36,801 nucleotides of DNA from JBMYZL01 sp049610385. GTDB taxonomy: Bacteria; Bacteroidota; Bacteroidia; Flavobacteriales_D; Sanyastnellaceae. Under the pieces are notes generated by a model that did no database searches, was not told the DNA's origin, and saw only the letters and a list, made by a program, of their open reading frames with translations. The stretch lies in assembly GCA_049610385.1 (NCBI GenBank), contig JBMYZL010000023.1, positions 1 through 36,801 of the forward strand, in the 5' to 3' direction. Shown here piece by piece: positions 16,735 through 25,371 of this stretch. Position 1 is the stretch's first letter. Every line of letters begins with the position of its first letter. Position numbers and translations under genes: made by a program.

Positions 16735-17823
16735 ATGTCACACTTGAAATATTTGCTGGTCGCATTGCTTTTTACCACCGGCATAAGCGCTCAGTCCCCG
16801 TGCGATTATTTCGACCACGACGGCGACGGCTTTATTGGCGGTAACACCATGTTGTACGCCTTGGGCAATTACGGCGTCGTGGGAGGTCCGATGGATCCAG
16901 ATAGCTCGGGCGTCCAAGATTTGTCGGACTTCCTGAGTTTTCTGCCCTACTTCGGCAACTCGTGCAGCAACATCGACTGGTACGATACCACCACAGGCCA
17001 CATCATCGATCTGGCCGTTGTGGAATACGCCGTACACACCGAAGACCTCATGGGCCTAGTCGGCACCTTGCCCGCAGGGTCTGTCACCTACCATGTTTAT
17101 GCCTTGCTGGAAGACCCAGACGACTACTTGCTCGCGGTATTCGGTGACGAAGACCGGCCAATGGTGTTGGAGACGGCGGATGCTTTTTACGGATTCGGCT
17201 ACGACCTGGGTGAGACCGTGGTTGTCAGTTCCTACCAGCCACTCTTCAACAGCGCCTTTCCAGCCAATGAATTCTCCTCGTGGTTCAACGCCGGCATTTC
17301 TGCGGACGTAAACTCCACAGCCACGGTCTCTTGGGTCGAAGGGTTCTCCAACTGGGTTGACAGCTTGGATCCCGGCTCCATTATCATGGACGACAGCATC
17401 GGCGGGGCGTTTTTCCCCAATTTTCCCGCACCGACTTCGAACAACGGCGCTGTGCCCATCGGTCAGTTTACTGTAACCGACCCGTCCTCATTCAGCGGGA
17501 CCATTAACCTGCTCGCCAAAACCGTTATGGCAGATGGGACGGAAGGCATTGAATTTGCCGAGGGCCTCACCTTCTCAAGCGCCGACCTCACCGTTTTCGG
17601 ATGCATGGATGAAGAAGCGACCAACTTCGATACCGAAGCAACCTGGCAATTGGATGGCGACTGCGCGTACCCGGGCGATTTCAACGAGGACGGTGAGTTC
17701 ACCGTGGAGGATTTGCTCGGCATGCTTGCTGACTTTGGGTGCACCTCCTGTCCGCAAGGCGACATTAACGGCGACGGGATAGTCAACGTTCAAGACATCT
17801 TGCTCTTCCTGACCTTAATCTGA
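16735..17823 (+). CDS. Secreted protein with dockerin-like calcium-binding ends
   Basis: From ATG 16735 the product has 362 residues. An upstream in-frame ATG at 16636 adds 33 residues that are not signal-like, so the later ATG, which opens directly on a signal peptide (SHLKYLLVALLFTTGISAQ), is chosen. Residues about 24-75 carry EF-hand-like loops (FDHDGDGFIGG; DPDSSGVQDLSDFLSFL). The C-terminus carries a GCMDEEATNFD motif and two further dockerin-like loops (FNEDGEFTVEDLLGMLADFG and INGDGIVNVQDILLFL). The central 230 residues (TYHVYALLEDPDDYLLAVFG and so on) are β-rich and of unknown type. No T9SS type A tail is seen. Calcium-dependent attachment or complex assembly outside the cell is inferred from the dockerin pattern. 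Confidence 0.7.
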   Translation: MSHLKYLLVALLFTTGISAQSPCDYFDHDGDGFIGGNTMLYALGNYGVVGGPMDPDSSGVQDLSDFLSFLPYFGNSCSNIDWYDTTTGHIIDLAVVEYAVHTEDLMGLVGTLPAGSVTYHVYALLEDPDDYLLAVFGDEDRPMVLETADAFYGFGYDLGETVVVSSYQPLFNSAFPANEFSSWFNAGISADVNSTATVSWVEGFSNWVDSLDPGSIIMDDSIGGAFFPNFPAPTSNNGAVPIGQFTVTDPSSFSGTINLLAKTVMADGTEGIEFAEGLTFSSADLTVFGCMDEEATNFDTEATWQLDGDCAYPGDFNEDGEFTVEDLLGMLADFGCTSCPQGDINGDGIVNVQDILLFLTLI

Positions 17824-17889
17824 ATCCTTTGAAATGGGCACCGAACCCCCGTGTGGTCCATCAGTTGGAATCATCCATTCACAAAACCT

Positions 17890-18561
17890 ATGCTCAAAAA
17901 GCTACTGAAAACAAGAAAAAAAAAATGGGACTCTTCTTTTCGTAATCTCAAAAAAATCCCTCCTTGGAGAGGACGTGAACAACTGGATGTCCTCGAGCGA
18001 GCATTGGATGAAGGCTGGATTCCGCAAAACGGAAAATTGGTGGATATTGGATGCGGAAATGGAACCCTCACCCTGCGGCTAGCACAACGCACTTCTTGCT
18101 CCGTTCTTGGCATCGATATCTCCACTGTTGCGCTGGATCAAGCGCGAGCCTTAGCATCGAAACATGCACCGGATGTCAAAGCACGTCTCAGCTACCAAGA
18201 CGTCGATATTCTTCATTCAACGACTTTCTCCAAGGCCTATCGTCATGTCTTCGGCGTGGCCACCGACGTCGGCTGTTTCCATAATTTCGAGGCTGAAAGT
18301 CAGCAACGTTTCATTGCGGAAAGGATACATGAAATGTTGACGGCTAACGGCAAATGGCTGCTGGTCAAACGCGCATTCCGGGGGGACAATGAAGAGGACT
18401 ATCCAATGGAACAAGAACGCATGACTGAGGGCATCAAGCACGTGACGGCTGGCCTGTTCAATTTGAAACGTGTGGAACCATGCGACTTGACTGGACCGAA
18501 TGCCCAACAAAAGATGCCTGGTTTGGCCTTTTATCTTGAAAAGTCGCAAGAACCATGTTGA
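17890..18561 (+). CDS. Class I SAM-dependent methyltransferase
   Basis: The 223-residue product has the SAM-binding motif I VDIGCGNGTLTLRL, the acidic end of strand 2 (GIDIS) and later Rossmann-fold strands. The segment WDSSFRNLKKIPPWRGREQ before motif I recalls the thiopurine/tellurite methyltransferase group. A GTG at 17851 would add 13 residues without a recognisable role; the ATG at 17890 is the better start. The substrate cannot be told from the sequence. The gene faces the CotH-family gene on the other strand, 45 bases away, and has no clear operon partner. Confidence 0.8.
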   Translation: MLKKLLKTRKKKWDSSFRNLKKIPPWRGREQLDVLERALDEGWIPQNGKLVDIGCGNGTLTLRLAQRTSCSVLGIDISTVALDQARALASKHAPDVKARLSYQDVDILHSTTFSKAYRHVFGVATDVGCFHNFEAESQQRFIAERIHEMLTANGKWLLVKRAFRGDNEEDYPMEQERMTEGIKHVTAGLFNLKRVEPCDLTGPNAQQKMPGLAFYLEKSQEPC

Positions 18562-18606
18562 ACATCATCCAGAAAAGGTTCTTCAACTGATGTCAATCAG
18601 GCGCTG

Positions 18607-20190
18607 TCATTGCCAGTCAAACGTAACACCAGATTCAGCCTCATGTAAGAATTCCATCAACCGTTCGGGCTGTGTTTTGAGGAACCTGCGCAGCCACTTC
18701 TGCTTGATTTCGAGATCGCTCGCTTTGATGTGATTGAATCGTTGAATCATTTCGGGGTAAACAGGGTTCATCTTGTTCAGCAGCATGTTTCGCCACGTGT
18801 CTGTTTTTTCATAACTGAACAGACCGTCTACGTAGAACTGTGCGATGTCAATGTAGGCCTTTCTGAATCCCGCATTTGACCAAAGCTTGCGCAACATGAG
18901 TCCTGCTTGGGGCGTGGTTCTGCACAAGGCGCATTGACTTTCGCCCATGGCGTGCAAGAGCGGATTGAAATCCTGAAAAAGAAAGGCAGCATCACCGTCA
19001 TAAAAAATCGGCCGCCACTTGGCTGTCGAATCAGCCTCATCCCGCCAAAACTTCACATTTCCACATGGCCAATCCCGGTTCATGATAAATTGTTCCAACA
19101 CCTGGTACTGGATGAATGCCTTCAAATCCAAGACAGAGTCGATGAATGCAAACTGAAGGGGATCGGCAAGGTCAGCCGACTCCAAAAACGCCATCATTTC
19201 AGCGAAATCAGCATGGGTGGTATCGCCCCATGAAGAAGCAATGGCGGGTTCTTTGGCTCCCGTTCGATCCTTCAGCCAATCACATTCAACTCGTTCTTGA
19301 ATCGTGTAAACGCCATGGTAAACCCCATTGATGTAAACTTCCACAAATCGTTGATGTGGAGCCTCAAGCTCGAGGACAACCGCCAGGAAACAACTCAGGT
19401 GATCTTCTATACCCAACCCAGAATAGGTAATCGTCGTCGGTTTCAGTACACACTCTGTCAACACGACATCCCTTCCAAACATGGAAACCTCCAGTTGTTC
19501 ACCGCCATATTCCTGACGCGCTTTCAACCGCAAGCCCTTTTGCTGGGTCTGCCGAGCAGTACCACCGTGGCATCGCAATCCCATGGCCAACGACTGTGTC
19601 GGACCATCTAACGGCAAGTACATGACCTTCACTTCTCGCTCGTATTCACGTCCACGCAAATCACAATTTCCTGCTTTCAGGCTGTCGCGGAGTGTGCCTG
19701 AATTCAAAATCCCGCGCTCATAATCGAACAGGTCATGTTCATCGCCAACAATTGAAAGAACCGGCATCTCATGGACATTGGACTCAAACACGTAGGTGCG
19801 GTATGTGGTGGGACATTGTTGCATCCCGGTTTTCGCATCAAACGACGCGAAGCCGATGACCACGACGCGTTTGACACTGTCATCGTAATGCCATGATCGC
19901 CCAAATGCACTGATGTTGACACACTCATTTCTGCTCCTCGAAAGAAGGTCCGATTCAAGGGACTTCTCACCAAGCCATTTGGGAGAGAGCAAAGTCGGAT
20001 CGCTGCCATCCAATGTAAACTTCAAGACACCTCCCTCTGCATTGGTCTTCGCATCCAGTGCGGTACCCTCAGGGTAAATGCCCGAAGGAAGTGATACCTG
20101 AATGCACTCCGTCTGCGACCACACCGGGTGGGTGAGGACACTCAAGCTGTAAAATACCAGAACGACGAAGTTTTTCCGAATGGGGAACAT
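18607..20190 (-). CDS. Secreted CotH-kinase-family protein
   Basis: The product (527 residues from the ATG at 20190; in-frame starts TTG at 20211 and ATG at 20199 lie upstream) has a signal peptide (MFPIRKNFVVLVFYSLSVLT, cleaved after WSQ). An N-terminal β-domain of the chitobiase-C type has the GGVLKFTLDGSDPTLLSP motif. The rest is a CotH domain: MGLRCHGGTARQTQQKGLRL, a YINGVYHGVYTIQERVE strand pair and an acidic WRPIFYDGDAAF motif that corresponds to the metal-binding Asp-x-Asp of CotH kinases. CotH proteins phosphorylate spore-coat proteins in Bacillus; in Bacteroidota their targets are unknown. No T9SS tail is visible, in contrast to the divergent CotH gene at 20529. Confidence 0.85.
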   Translation of the reverse strand: MFPIRKNFVVLVFYSLSVLTHPVWSQTECIQVSLPSGIYPEGTALDAKTNAEGGVLKFTLDGSDPTLLSPKWLGEKSLESDLLSRSRNECVNISAFGRSWHYDDSVKRVVVIGFASFDAKTGMQQCPTTYRTYVFESNVHEMPVLSIVGDEHDLFDYERGILNSGTLRDSLKAGNCDLRGREYEREVKVMYLPLDGPTQSLAMGLRCHGGTARQTQQKGLRLKARQEYGGEQLEVSMFGRDVVLTECVLKPTTITYSGLGIEDHLSCFLAVVLELEAPHQRFVEVYINGVYHGVYTIQERVECDWLKDRTGAKEPAIASSWGDTTHADFAEMMAFLESADLADPLQFAFIDSVLDLKAFIQYQVLEQFIMNRDWPCGNVKFWRDEADSTAKWRPIFYDGDAAFLFQDFNPLLHAMGESQCALCRTTPQAGLMLRKLWSNAGFRKAYIDIAQFYVDGLFSYEKTDTWRNMLLNKMNPVYPEMIQRFNHIKASDLEIKQKWLRRFLKTQPERLMEFLHEAESGVTFDWQ

Positions 20191-20528
20191 TTGCAGCATT
20201 ACGCATTTCAATGGAATTGGTTACACGCGCAACGAGCTGAATCTTTGGGGGAGCAAGGAACTGCAATAAAATCAGGGGGGGTGGTCGCAAAAAAAAGACT
20301 CGTCAGAAGGTTTTATTAAGGTATTCCGCAGGGAATTCGCCCCCTGGAAATCCGGGCCCCGTTGACATTTTTGGGGAAATACTCTACCCCCCGTAAACAC
20401 TCAGGACAACTTGTTCTCAACTGCAAAAACAAGAAAAAAGATGTGCCGCATTCGTGTTGAAAAATGTCCCCAATAACCAACGGTGAAAAGTCATGCTTGA
20501 TATAAATTAGAAATCTGAAGTCATCACC
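20191..20528. other. Divergent intergenic region between two CotH-family genes
   Basis: This stretch of about 338 bases should hold promoters of both CotH-family genes. It contains homopolymer runs (AAAAAAA near 20290, GGGG/CCCC around 20340-20390) and becomes AT-rich before the plus-strand gene. No TTG/TAnnTTTG pair or operator-like repeat could be placed with confidence. Confidence 0.4.
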
Positions 20529-22154
20529 ATGAGGTTTCTATTTGCTGCTCTAGCTTATTGGATTTGTGTTTCTCACGCACTCGGTCAAGATTTTACTGAA
20601 AGTCATTTGCCCATTGTGGTGATTGAATATGAGAATGATGTTGACGACATCCCTGACGAACCCAGAGTTTTAGCGGTAATGGGGATGATCAACAATGGTG
20701 ATGGTGAGATCAATCATCTTGACGATCCACATAACGAATATTCAGGCAATATTGGTATCGAGACAAGGGGCAATTCTACGCAGTTGTATGAAAAGAAAAC
20801 ATATACAATCGAGTTGTGGGATGAAAACCTAGAAGATCAATCGCAATCTTTATTGGGAATGGGAGAAGAGGAAGATTGGATTTTACATGCGATGGTTTTA
20901 GACAAAACACAGTTTCGTGTGCCCTTATGCTTTGACCTTTCTCGTGAGATGGGTCATTATGCGTCCAATTATCGATTTGTAGAATTGGTCATAAATGATG
21001 AATACCGAGGACTTTATATTCTCACTGAGAAAATTAAACGAGACAACAACCGTGTTGATATTGCAAAGCTTGACAGCACGGATATTGAAGGTGATGCGTT
21101 GACAGGAGGTTATATTCTGAGGATAGACTGGACTTGGGATGTTGAAGATGATGAATATTTCACCTCAAATTATAACTCACAAGGAGGAGTGCCCTTGGCA
21201 TATCGGTACTATTATCCAAAAGCGGATCAAATTCACCAGAATCAAAAAGACTACATAAAAGGGTGGATGGATGCATTTGAGAATGCTGTATTCTCAACAG
21301 ATTTCTACGCTGATGGAATGCGCTACACAGAGTTAATTGACGTTACAAGTTTTACTGATTTTCTAATTGTTAATGAGCTGTCTAAAAATTCTGATGGTTA
21401 CAAGCTAAGCACATATATGCACAAGGACCGCGTAGATGCTGATGATAGATTACATGCTGGTCCTATTTGGGACTTTGATCAAACTTATGGGTTGTCTCTG
21501 GTGTGTTCAAGCCACGATCCTACAGGCTGGACTTACACACAAGAACAAGAATGGTGTGAAGATGTACAAACGATGCCAATGTTTTGGCAATCCATGATGA
21601 CAGATACTGTTTTCACAAATCATTTGGCATGCAGATGGAGTACCCTCAGACAAGGTCCGTTGGATTTGGATTCTCTATTTCAACGAATCGATGACATGAA
21701 TTCACATGTAGGCGAAGCCATTACACGCAATTTTGATCGGTGGGATTTCCTGGGACAAAATATATGGTTTGAACCCGATCCTCTTCCTATGGAAACTCAT
21801 GAAGAGGAGGTTGAATACATGAAAAACTGGATTCAAGAGAGAATAGAATGGTTGGATATACACATGCCAGGAAATTGCATGAACGACGTGATTTCCAAAA
21901 TCCCAGAGCAGGAAGAAAATTTGTTGTTGCGTGTATTTCCAAATCCGTCCTCGAATTACATAACAGTTGATTTTGGTCATTCGAATGGGGTTCAAACAAC
22001 CATTAAACTCTATGATTCATCAAGCCAACTTGTTTTTGAGAAGCAATCAACCTCAACTCTAACGATTGATGTCTCTGGATTTGCTAAAGGCATGTATTCA
22101 CTTGAAGTTTCAACGGATGAACAAGTCTTGAGGAGCAAAGTAATTGTTCAGTAA
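20529..22154 (+). CDS. Secreted CotH-kinase-family protein with T9SS sorting domain
   Basis: The 541-residue protein has a signal peptide (1-19, ending ALGQ) and a CotH domain: GNIGIETRGNSTQLYEKKTY, the strand pair LVINDEYRGLYILTEKIKRD, and AGPIWDFDQTYG with the conserved Asp-x-Asp. The C-terminal LLRVFPNPSSNYITVDFG ... FAKGMYSLEVSTDEQ is a type A T9SS sorting domain, so the enzyme is expected on the cell surface. The gene is visibly richer in A and T than its neighbours and uses A/T-ending codons much more, which suggests recent horizontal acquisition. It is divergent from, but only distantly similar to, the other CotH gene. Reaction and target are unknown beyond the family's protein-kinase-like activity. 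Confidence 0.9.
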   Translation: MRFLFAALAYWICVSHALGQDFTESHLPIVVIEYENDVDDIPDEPRVLAVMGMINNGDGEINHLDDPHNEYSGNIGIETRGNSTQLYEKKTYTIELWDENLEDQSQSLLGMGEEEDWILHAMVLDKTQFRVPLCFDLSREMGHYASNYRFVELVINDEYRGLYILTEKIKRDNNRVDIAKLDSTDIEGDALTGGYILRIDWTWDVEDDEYFTSNYNSQGGVPLAYRYYYPKADQIHQNQKDYIKGWMDAFENAVFSTDFYADGMRYTELIDVTSFTDFLIVNELSKNSDGYKLSTYMHKDRVDADDRLHAGPIWDFDQTYGLSLVCSSHDPTGWTYTQEQEWCEDVQTMPMFWQSMMTDTVFTNHLACRWSTLRQGPLDLDSLFQRIDDMNSHVGEAITRNFDRWDFLGQNIWFEPDPLPMETHEEEVEYMKNWIQERIEWLDIHMPGNCMNDVISKIPEQEENLLLRVFPNPSSNYITVDFGHSNGVQTTIKLYDSSSQLVFEKQSTSTLTIDVSGFAKGMYSLEVSTDEQVLRSKVIVQ

Positions 22155-22543
22155 TTCCCACTCATCCTGAAGTCCAAATATTGGGCCATTGGCTCAGTTG
22201 ATTGGAACGTTATCTAGAAAGGATCCCCAATGTCCGACCAGTTACGCGGCGGCGAGGTGTGACAATCGCGGATGCGGGACAATTGAGGAGCAATTCGAAC
22301 CCTAGTGGAACGAATTGTGCGTCGACCTCAAATGTCGAGCATCAAGTTGCTGTGTCATCCTTGGGGTCGAGGGGGCTAACGCCATCGTCCCGTTGCCTGC
22401 AGGGAGGCGAATTCAAGCGAAGCTAAGCCATGTGTCGCGGCCGTTCATACGCGCTGTAGGTTCAGCAACTACATGTTGTTTGAAAGCGATTTGATTTGCT
22501 GCGCCGGATGGAGTATATTTCAACTAACCAAATTTTCGTTTTG
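22155..22543. other. Intergenic stretch with a short inverted repeat
   Basis: No gene with a recognisable domain was found in these 389 bases; the GC content returns to the local level after the AT-rich CotH gene. A perfect 7-bp inverted repeat, CAATTCG (22291-22297) and CGAATTG (22311-22317), is present. It has no clear role. Confidence 0.35.
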
Positions 22544-23344
22544 ATGAGGTATGTTCTTCTCTGCTTTGCCGCATGCGCAATGCACCCATCCTTGGCTCAA
22601 TTTGATACCTTAATCACTTCGGGCCGTATGTACCTCGATGTGAATTTGAGTGAAACCGAATTGGTGCCCGATACCAACCAAATTACCGATAAGGTTTATG
22701 TCGACTGGGTCAGTCATTTCCCTGACTCTGAACGCGCGACGGACAAGGTGTACTTGCGAAGTCCTCTTGATGCCAATCCTTGTGAAGGCATAGAGTCGGT
22801 GACATACAACAGCGTTGAATACCGGGTGGTTGCCATGAATGGCCAATGTTGGTTTGCCGACCCCCTGATGACGGAATCGTACCGCGATGGTTCCGCGATC
22901 CCTGAGGTGACGGACAATGCGGCTTGGGTGGGAGTCACCACGGGAGCTTGGTGCCATGCCGAGAATGATCCGGCCAATGATGAGCAATTCGGCTATTTCT
23001 ACCACTGGACTGCTGTAACGGATTCACGGGGCCTGTGCCCGACGGGATGGAAGGTGCCCGATCAAGATGATGTTGCAGCCTTTGATGAGTCGTTAAGCCA
23101 ACCCTACGCCACCGAGTGCGCATCGGAACGGGAGGATTTGTTTTCAGCGGATCCCGGTGGCTACAGGGAAGGGGCTGCAGGTCCCAACATCGGGAAATTT
23201 TACATGGGAGGACCGAAGTATTGGACCACTGGGAACCCGGATTATCCGAGTTATGGTGAGTTGTTCCATGCCTCTTGCTCTTGGTTCCAACAATCCCTTG
23301 TTTCAGCCCGTGCGGGTTTGCCGATTCGCTGCTTGAAGGAGTAG
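22544..23344 (+). CDS. Secreted FISUMP-domain protein
   Basis: From the ATG at 22544 the product has 266 residues with a signal peptide (MRYVLLCFAACAMHPSLAQ). An upstream ATG at 22511 and the first in-frame start at 22496 place residues before it that weaken the signal. The body is a FISUMP (Fibrobacter succinogenes major paralogous) domain: NGQCWFADPLMTESYRDG, FGYFYHWTAVTDSRGLCPTG, GWKVPDQDDVAAFDE and a C-terminal SARAGLPIRCLKE. These domains are surface or secreted and of unknown activity; the fold pattern recalls formylglycine-generating-enzyme-like and C-type-lectin-like domains. There is no T9SS tail. A signal-less relative is found at 31315. Confidence 0.75.
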   Translation: MRYVLLCFAACAMHPSLAQFDTLITSGRMYLDVNLSETELVPDTNQITDKVYVDWVSHFPDSERATDKVYLRSPLDANPCEGIESVTYNSVEYRVVAMNGQCWFADPLMTESYRDGSAIPEVTDNAAWVGVTTGAWCHAENDPANDEQFGYFYHWTAVTDSRGLCPTGWKVPDQDDVAAFDESLSQPYATECASEREDLFSADPGGYREGAAGPNIGKFYMGGPKYWTTGNPDYPSYGELFHASCSWFQQSLVSARAGLPIRCLKE

Positions 23345-23436
23345 GCCCGTCCTACCGCCGTTCATGGGTGCTCTATGAGCGCGCTTTACCGCATAAAGGG
23401 GCGATTTTCAGGTTGTTTTTGCACCTCGAGACAACC

Positions 23437-23716
23437 ATGATCAACATCTCCCTCCACGACGGTTCTGTCCGCGAAGTGGAAACCGGCACGACAAATCTCG
23501 AAATGGCCACAAGCATCAGCAAAAGCTTCGCGCGAAACGTGTTGTCTGCTGAATTGAAAGGTGCAGTCCGCGATCCGTCGCCCATCTGAACGTTCGGCGG
23601 TTTCAATTGTCAACATTCCCGCTCCATGGGGGAAGCAGGGAATTCGCATGGCTGCCCGTCGGGTGCATTCAGTATTCCGCAACCTGCCGCCGATGTGTAT
23701 TCACACAGTCAACTGA
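23437..23716 (+). pseudogene. thrS: 5' fragment of a threonyl-tRNA synthetase gene (TGS domain only)
   Basis: The 50-codon frame from 23437 to the TGA at 23587 (MINISLHDGSVREVETGTTN, then ATSISKSFARNVLSAELKG, then AVRDPSPI) closely resembles the first 50 residues of bacterial ThrS, the TGS domain that contributes to editing. After the stop, a +1 frame stays open to 23713 and begins ERSAVSIVNIPAPWGK, which could be a decayed continuation (ThrS has an acidic, charged stretch and a GK segment there), but the match is weak. All catalytic and anticodon-binding domains are absent. The start codon is directly preceded by a 6-bp inverted repeat (GGTTGT 23411-23416 / ACAACC 23431-23436). It is best read as a duplicated gene fragment; a small independent TGS protein is the alternative. 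Confidence 0.7.
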
Positions 23717-25186
23717 TCACAGCACTGTGAACCGCACGGGTTTTTGCCCTTCCATCCTGATCAAGTAGCTCCCTGCAGGCAACGCTGGGATGACGCAGGT
23801 CCGCTGAGCAGGGGTTTGTGCAACGGTTTTACCCAGTGCGTCTTGCCAAAGAATGGTGCCGGTGCTGTGGCACACAATCGCCTCTCCGGGGTGCCCGAAA
23901 TTTGGCAGAACCAACGCTGAAGTGACTGCAGCCGTTGCCACATCTGCCGTGCAACCCAGCGCTTCTTCCCCAGCTGCAAACACGTCCTCTTCCAAGGTGT
24001 AGAACGCGGAGTTGTTTCCAAAACTGTACCCGTTCCAGGCGCCGTTGGTCAAGAAAATGACACCATCCTTGGTAACGGGATCGAAGTACCAATCGCTAAT
24101 CAGTCCGTACGCCTCGCCCGGATGCCCCCACATCTGCAGTTCCGGAAAGACGATGTCGCCCATAGCGGTGTTGGTGACCCGTTGAATCCCCAGCCCCCAG
24201 CTGTTGAACAGATTGTAGTAATTGTTGCCGTTGCTGCCGTCATAAGTCCAGTGCTCGGTGAGCATGGCCTCTACGGTTTCGGGAGCCAGCACCGCGGTGC
24301 CGTTCGATGCGACGCCGCCGTTGAATAGGACCGCCATCAATTCGTAGAGTTCCGCCGCACTGGCGCGCAGTCCGCCTTGTGGGGCGAATCGCGAACCGTT
24401 GCTGCCGGGGGTGTATGCGGCCAGTTCGGGTGAGCCGGGACTCACGCCGTTGAATTGATCGGCTTGGGCCATCCAACCGCCTTGATTGCGGTAGAGCGCG
24501 GCCAAGTTTTCAATCCCTTCCAGCGCGCCGACATCATAAGAACACCCGAGTCCCATGGGTTGGAAAATCAGCTCGTCCATGAGCACATCAAACCGCAGTC
24601 CGACGGCAGCTTCCATGACCGTCGCGACCAAGCCAAAATTCAGGTTGCTATAAGCAAAATGGGTGCCTGGGGGCTCCGTGCGGTACATGTTAGAGGTGTA
24701 CCACGCTCCTGTGGGTTCCAGCAATTCACCCAACGAAGGGAGGTTATTCGTGCTTTGGTAGGTTGCCGTTAAAAACGGGCTGTAGCCGTCGCCGTCTTGC
24801 ACGCTGGAGGTGTGGCTGAGCAGCATTCGAAGCGTAATCGTGGCATCCGGATGGTTGGGGTTGTTGATGTCAAACGGCAGGTATTCCGAGATGTCAAGGT
24901 CCAGGTCGAGTACCGATGATTCCACGAGTTTCATGCACCCCATAGCGGTGACGCTTTTGGAAATGGAGGCAATGCGGTAGCGGGTCGCTTCATCAACAGA
25001 CCAGTCGTTCTCGTAATTCCGGAGTCCACCGTAATACGCTTCCCCAATTTCTCCATCGCAAATAACAAGGGCGGACATGCCCATCACTCCATGCGTTTCC
25101 ATGGCTTCGTCCATGGCCTCGGAAAAGGTTTGTGCAGTGCAGCTGTTCAAGAAAATGGAAGCAATGAGAAGAAGGCGTGTTTTCAT
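23717..25186 (-). CDS. Secreted serine hydrolase of β-lactamase/DD-peptidase fold
   Basis: From the ATG at 25186 the product has 489 residues with a signal peptide MKTRLLLIASIFLNSCTAQ; LNSC may be a lipobox. The class C β-lactamase-type motifs are present: SISK (Ser74, Lys77), YSN (Tyr179 to Asn181) and HPG (near residue 355), giving the nucleophile, general base and oxyanion elements of serine β-lactamases and D-Ala-D-Ala peptidases. About 80 residues at the C-terminus (VLPNFGHPGEAIVCHSTG ... GSYLIRMEG) look like a T9SS sorting domain. A longer reading frame from 25300 adds residues rich in Arg, Lys and Pro with no signal character and is rejected. Possible activities are esterase, peptidase or β-lactamase; the sequence does not decide. 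Confidence 0.8.
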   Translation of the reverse strand: MKTRLLLIASIFLNSCTAQTFSEAMDEAMETHGVMGMSALVICDGEIGEAYYGGLRNYENDWSVDEATRYRIASISKSVTAMGCMKLVESSVLDLDLDISEYLPFDINNPNHPDATITLRMLLSHTSSVQDGDGYSPFLTATYQSTNNLPSLGELLEPTGAWYTSNMYRTEPPGTHFAYSNLNFGLVATVMEAAVGLRFDVLMDELIFQPMGLGCSYDVGALEGIENLAALYRNQGGWMAQADQFNGVSPGSPELAAYTPGSNGSRFAPQGGLRASAAELYELMAVLFNGGVASNGTAVLAPETVEAMLTEHWTYDGSNGNNYYNLFNSWGLGIQRVTNTAMGDIVFPELQMWGHPGEAYGLISDWYFDPVTKDGVIFLTNGAWNGYSFGNNSAFYTLEEDVFAAGEEALGCTADVATAAVTSALVLPNFGHPGEAIVCHSTGTILWQDALGKTVAQTPAQRTCVIPALPAGSYLIRMEGQKPVRFTVL

Positions 25187-25371
25187 GACGCGAGGCATTA
25201 GCGGACCAATGAGAGGTGGCCGTGGGAGGGGTTGTTGTGGGGGTCGTTTTTCGCTGTTTTGAAACAAAATCAAGGTACAGTCTTTTCTTCCTTTCCGCAA
25301 CCTTCAACATTGTTTCCCCAGTATTTAAAGGGGTTTCAGGCACCCCTTCTGATCTGCAGATTGCTCGGAAG

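Noticed and set aside
22155..22543. Possible integron attC-like or tRNA-like element (GGCTAAC, TTCGAAC, short inverted repeat)
   Set aside because: The core sites do not match the attC pattern and no cloverleaf with an acceptor stem could be drawn.
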